From Petrimonas sp. IBARAKI (GTDB taxonomy: Bacteria; Bacteroidota; Bacteroidia; Bacteroidales; Dysgonomonadaceae), in NCBI GenBank assembly GCA_002356435.2, contig AP018040.2:992001-1056000 (forward strand): a stretch of DNA of 64,000 nucleotides, read 5' to 3'. Below, piece by piece: positions 62,201 through 64,000 of the stretch (the first letter of the stretch is position 1; every line of letters begins with the position of its first letter). The notes below the pieces were generated by a model. It searched no databases. It was not told the DNA's origin and was given only the letters and a program-made list of their open reading frames with translations. Both the position numbers and the translations under genes were made by a program.

Positions 62201-63976
62201 TTATTTTATATTCAACTCATACGGAATACGTGCTTGGATATAATCCTGATCTTTGAGGTTTTTCAAGAACATAAACTTATCGTAGCTTTCTCCCAGATAA
62301 CTTTTTAACGTCTTGGCGGCCAATTCTTCCTTGTCTTTGCTGAAAATCTCCTCAAACGGTGACCTTATCCTTGGATACTCGAAAACAGCATAGCTTTTGC
62401 CTAAATTAGCCATTTCAGCCGCGATACGGATAGCTTCATCGACCCCGCCCAGTTCATCTACCAATCCAATTTCCCTGGCCTGATTTCCTGTCCAAACCCT
62501 GCCTTCGGCATATTTGGCCAGGCTATCTTTCAGCATTCCACGGCCTTCGGCACATCTGGTCAGGAACAGATCGTAACCGCTGTCCACATAAGCTTGCATC
62601 ATCGCTGCTTCCTGAGCGTTAAAAGCTCGGGAAACGTCACCAAAATCAGAAAATTCGTTGGTTTTAACTACGTCCGTATCGATACCCAGTTTATCAAGTG
62701 TGCCGCTAAAATTGGGAAACATACCGAAAATGCCGATAGAACCTGTGATGGTGGTGGGCTGAGCAACTATTTTATCAGCATTACACGCAATATAGTAGCC
62801 GCCCGATGCAGCCATGTCACCCATAGAAACAACTACCGGTTTTTCCGACTTCAGATCGGAAATTGCTTTCCAGATTTGCTCCGAGGCATATGCGCTTCCG
62901 CCTCCCGAATTGATGCGAAAAACAACCGCTTTAATGTCATCGTCTTTCCGAAGTTTTTCAATCTCGTTTACGAAATATTTATCCTGAATGCCATTAGGCC
63001 TATTGCCGGATGCAATTCCTCCTGTGGCGTATAGCAAGGCGATGGAGTTTGTTGATTTCCGTATAGCCGGTGTTTTTACTGATTTCATTTCCGCAACCGT
63101 TGCCGACGGAATTTTAGTGTCAGTATCTATCCCGAGCAGTTCCCGGACATAATTTTTCATTTCACTTTCGTAGAGAACGGTGTCGACTAAATTTCGGGAC
63201 AACAGGAAATCGGTTTTTCTGAGCATTGGAAACTGATTGGCGATCGAATCTATTTGCATAGTTTCCATATTTCTGGATGCAGCCATATCGGTTTTTATAG
63301 TATTCCAAATATCTGTAATGAATGAGTTCACCTGTTCTCTGTTGGCTTCACTCATTTCGGTTTGGGTAAAAGGCTCGGCAAAAGATTTATAAGTGCCCAC
63401 TTTAAACAGTTGCATTTCTACGCCGAGTTTCTGCAACGCGTCTTTATAAAACAGCGGAACCGAAGCAATTCCGTGAACATCGAGCATCCCCTGAGGATTG
63501 ATGGCCACCTTATCAGCAACAGAAGCCAGATAATAGCCGTTTTGAGTGTATGTATCGGCATATGCAACGATAAACTTGCCACTTTTTTTAAAATCCTCCA
63601 ACTCTTGCCGTATTTCTGCCAATGTAGCAGTGGAAGCTGCAAAAAGACGTGTATCCAGATAAATACCTTTTATCTTGTCGTTATTTTTTGCTTTACGGAT
63701 GGCTCCAATGATATCGTTCATACCTATGGCAGATGGGACTCCACCTACCAGGTCGGTAAACGGGTCACTTTCCGCAATACGTTCCTGTATGGCGCCTTCG
63801 AGTCTTAGATTTAAAACGGAGTTATTTTGCAATACAAATGATTCCTGTTTGCCAAAAGAACCCATGATCGAGCCCATCATAGCAAACATGATCAGCATTG
63901 AAATAAGCGAAAAAATAAAACTCGCGATGATGAAGCCCAATGCTGATGCAAACATCATTTTAAAGAAATCTTTCAT
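62201..63976 (-). CDS. sppA: Signal peptide peptidase SppA, long form
   Basis: A 591-residue membrane protease that degrades cleaved signal peptides. An N-terminal anchor (ASALGFIIASFIFSLISMLI, about residues 10-29) precedes two tandem ClpP-like domains. The general-base lysine is expected in the first domain (about residues 130-200, around FIVAYADTYTQNGYYLASVA). The nucleophile serine is in MGDMAASGGYYIACNADKIV in the second. It is the first visible gene of the sppA-lpxK-pnp-thiL set; its promoter would lie at or beyond the right edge. Confidence 0.95.
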   Translation of the reverse strand: MKDFFKMMFASALGFIIASFIFSLISMLIMFAMMGSIMGSFGKQESFVLQNNSVLNLRLEGAIQERIAESDPFTDLVGGVPSAIGMNDIIGAIRKAKNNDKIKGIYLDTRLFAASTATLAEIRQELEDFKKSGKFIVAYADTYTQNGYYLASVADKVAINPQGMLDVHGIASVPLFYKDALQKLGVEMQLFKVGTYKSFAEPFTQTEMSEANREQVNSFITDIWNTIKTDMAASRNMETMQIDSIANQFPMLRKTDFLLSRNLVDTVLYESEMKNYVRELLGIDTDTKIPSATVAEMKSVKTPAIRKSTNSIALLYATGGIASGNRPNGIQDKYFVNEIEKLRKDDDIKAVVFRINSGGGSAYASEQIWKAISDLKSEKPVVVSMGDMAASGGYYIACNADKIVAQPTTITGSIGIFGMFPNFSGTLDKLGIDTDVVKTNEFSDFGDVSRAFNAQEAAMMQAYVDSGYDLFLTRCAEGRGMLKDSLAKYAEGRVWTGNQAREIGLVDELGGVDEAIRIAAEMANLGKSYAVFEYPRIRSPFEEIFSKDKEELAAKTLKSYLGESYDKFMFLKNLKDQDYIQARIPYELNIK

Positions 63977-64000
63977 AAATTTGTGTTCTAAATTGATTAT

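Overview
The window is a chromosome segment of an anaerobic Bacteroidota bacterium, most likely order Bacteroidales. The grounds are the split F-type ATP synthase order (beta-epsilon first, then an extra membrane protein, a, c, b, delta, alpha, gamma), a very short epsilon subunit, two GH92 mannosidases, a DUF6377 regulator, lipoprotein adaptors, and promoters of the Bacteroidota form TANNTTTG. Two promoters show the full TTTG-N19-TANNTTTG pattern. Genus cannot be fixed from this sequence.

Layout. 1-3358: a tyrosine recombinase gene, running off the left edge, split by a complete IS21-family element (istA/istB) with a 5-bp target duplication. 3571-5921: a DUF6377 membrane regulator with a clear promoter, then an internally deleted IS1182-like remnant. 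6017-8763: a three-gene set (Gfo/Idh/MocA oxidoreductase, PIG-L deacetylase, NagB-like isomerase/deaminase) that looks like amino-sugar processing. 9352-11566: thioredoxin reductase, an atypical thioredoxin-fold protein and a divergent Crp/Fnr regulator. 11588-18742: the complete ATP synthase operon. 18924-21573: a TetR regulator divergent from an ECF sigma factor, a small membrane protein (probable anti-sigma), a Spy/CnrX-like sensor and a small secreted protein with two DxDxNGxCD-type loops.

21776-28510 is a tight six-gene cassette with mostly overlapping ends: PqqD-like protein, ATP-grasp ligase, fold-III PLP decarboxylase, a urea-transporter/M23 peptidase fusion, a TPR/outer-membrane-barrel protein and a TPR protein. 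I do not recognise it as a described pathway. 28520-37273 is a second notable block: a Crp/Fnr regulator divergent from DsrE2, DsrE, TusA, MvhD-like, a HdrA/GltD fusion, a second HdrA-like protein and a QmoC-like membrane subunit. It reads as a quinone-linked heterodisulfide-reductase-like complex combined with sulfur-carrier proteins.

37287-47691 is a mannose locus on the minus strand: GntR regulator, mannose-6-phosphate isomerase, MFS permease, ROK kinase and two GH92 alpha-mannosidase genes. One of these is interrupted by an in-frame amber codon exactly where its paralogue has tryptophan. 47779-54726 encodes a MacB-type efflux system with TolC, ATPase, permease and three consecutive periplasmic adaptors. 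The rest holds pdxH, a LolD-type ATPase, an S9 peptidase, tRNA-Asp, tRNA-Phe, a small ISAon1-like remnant, and the housekeeping set sppA-lpxK-pnp-thiL.
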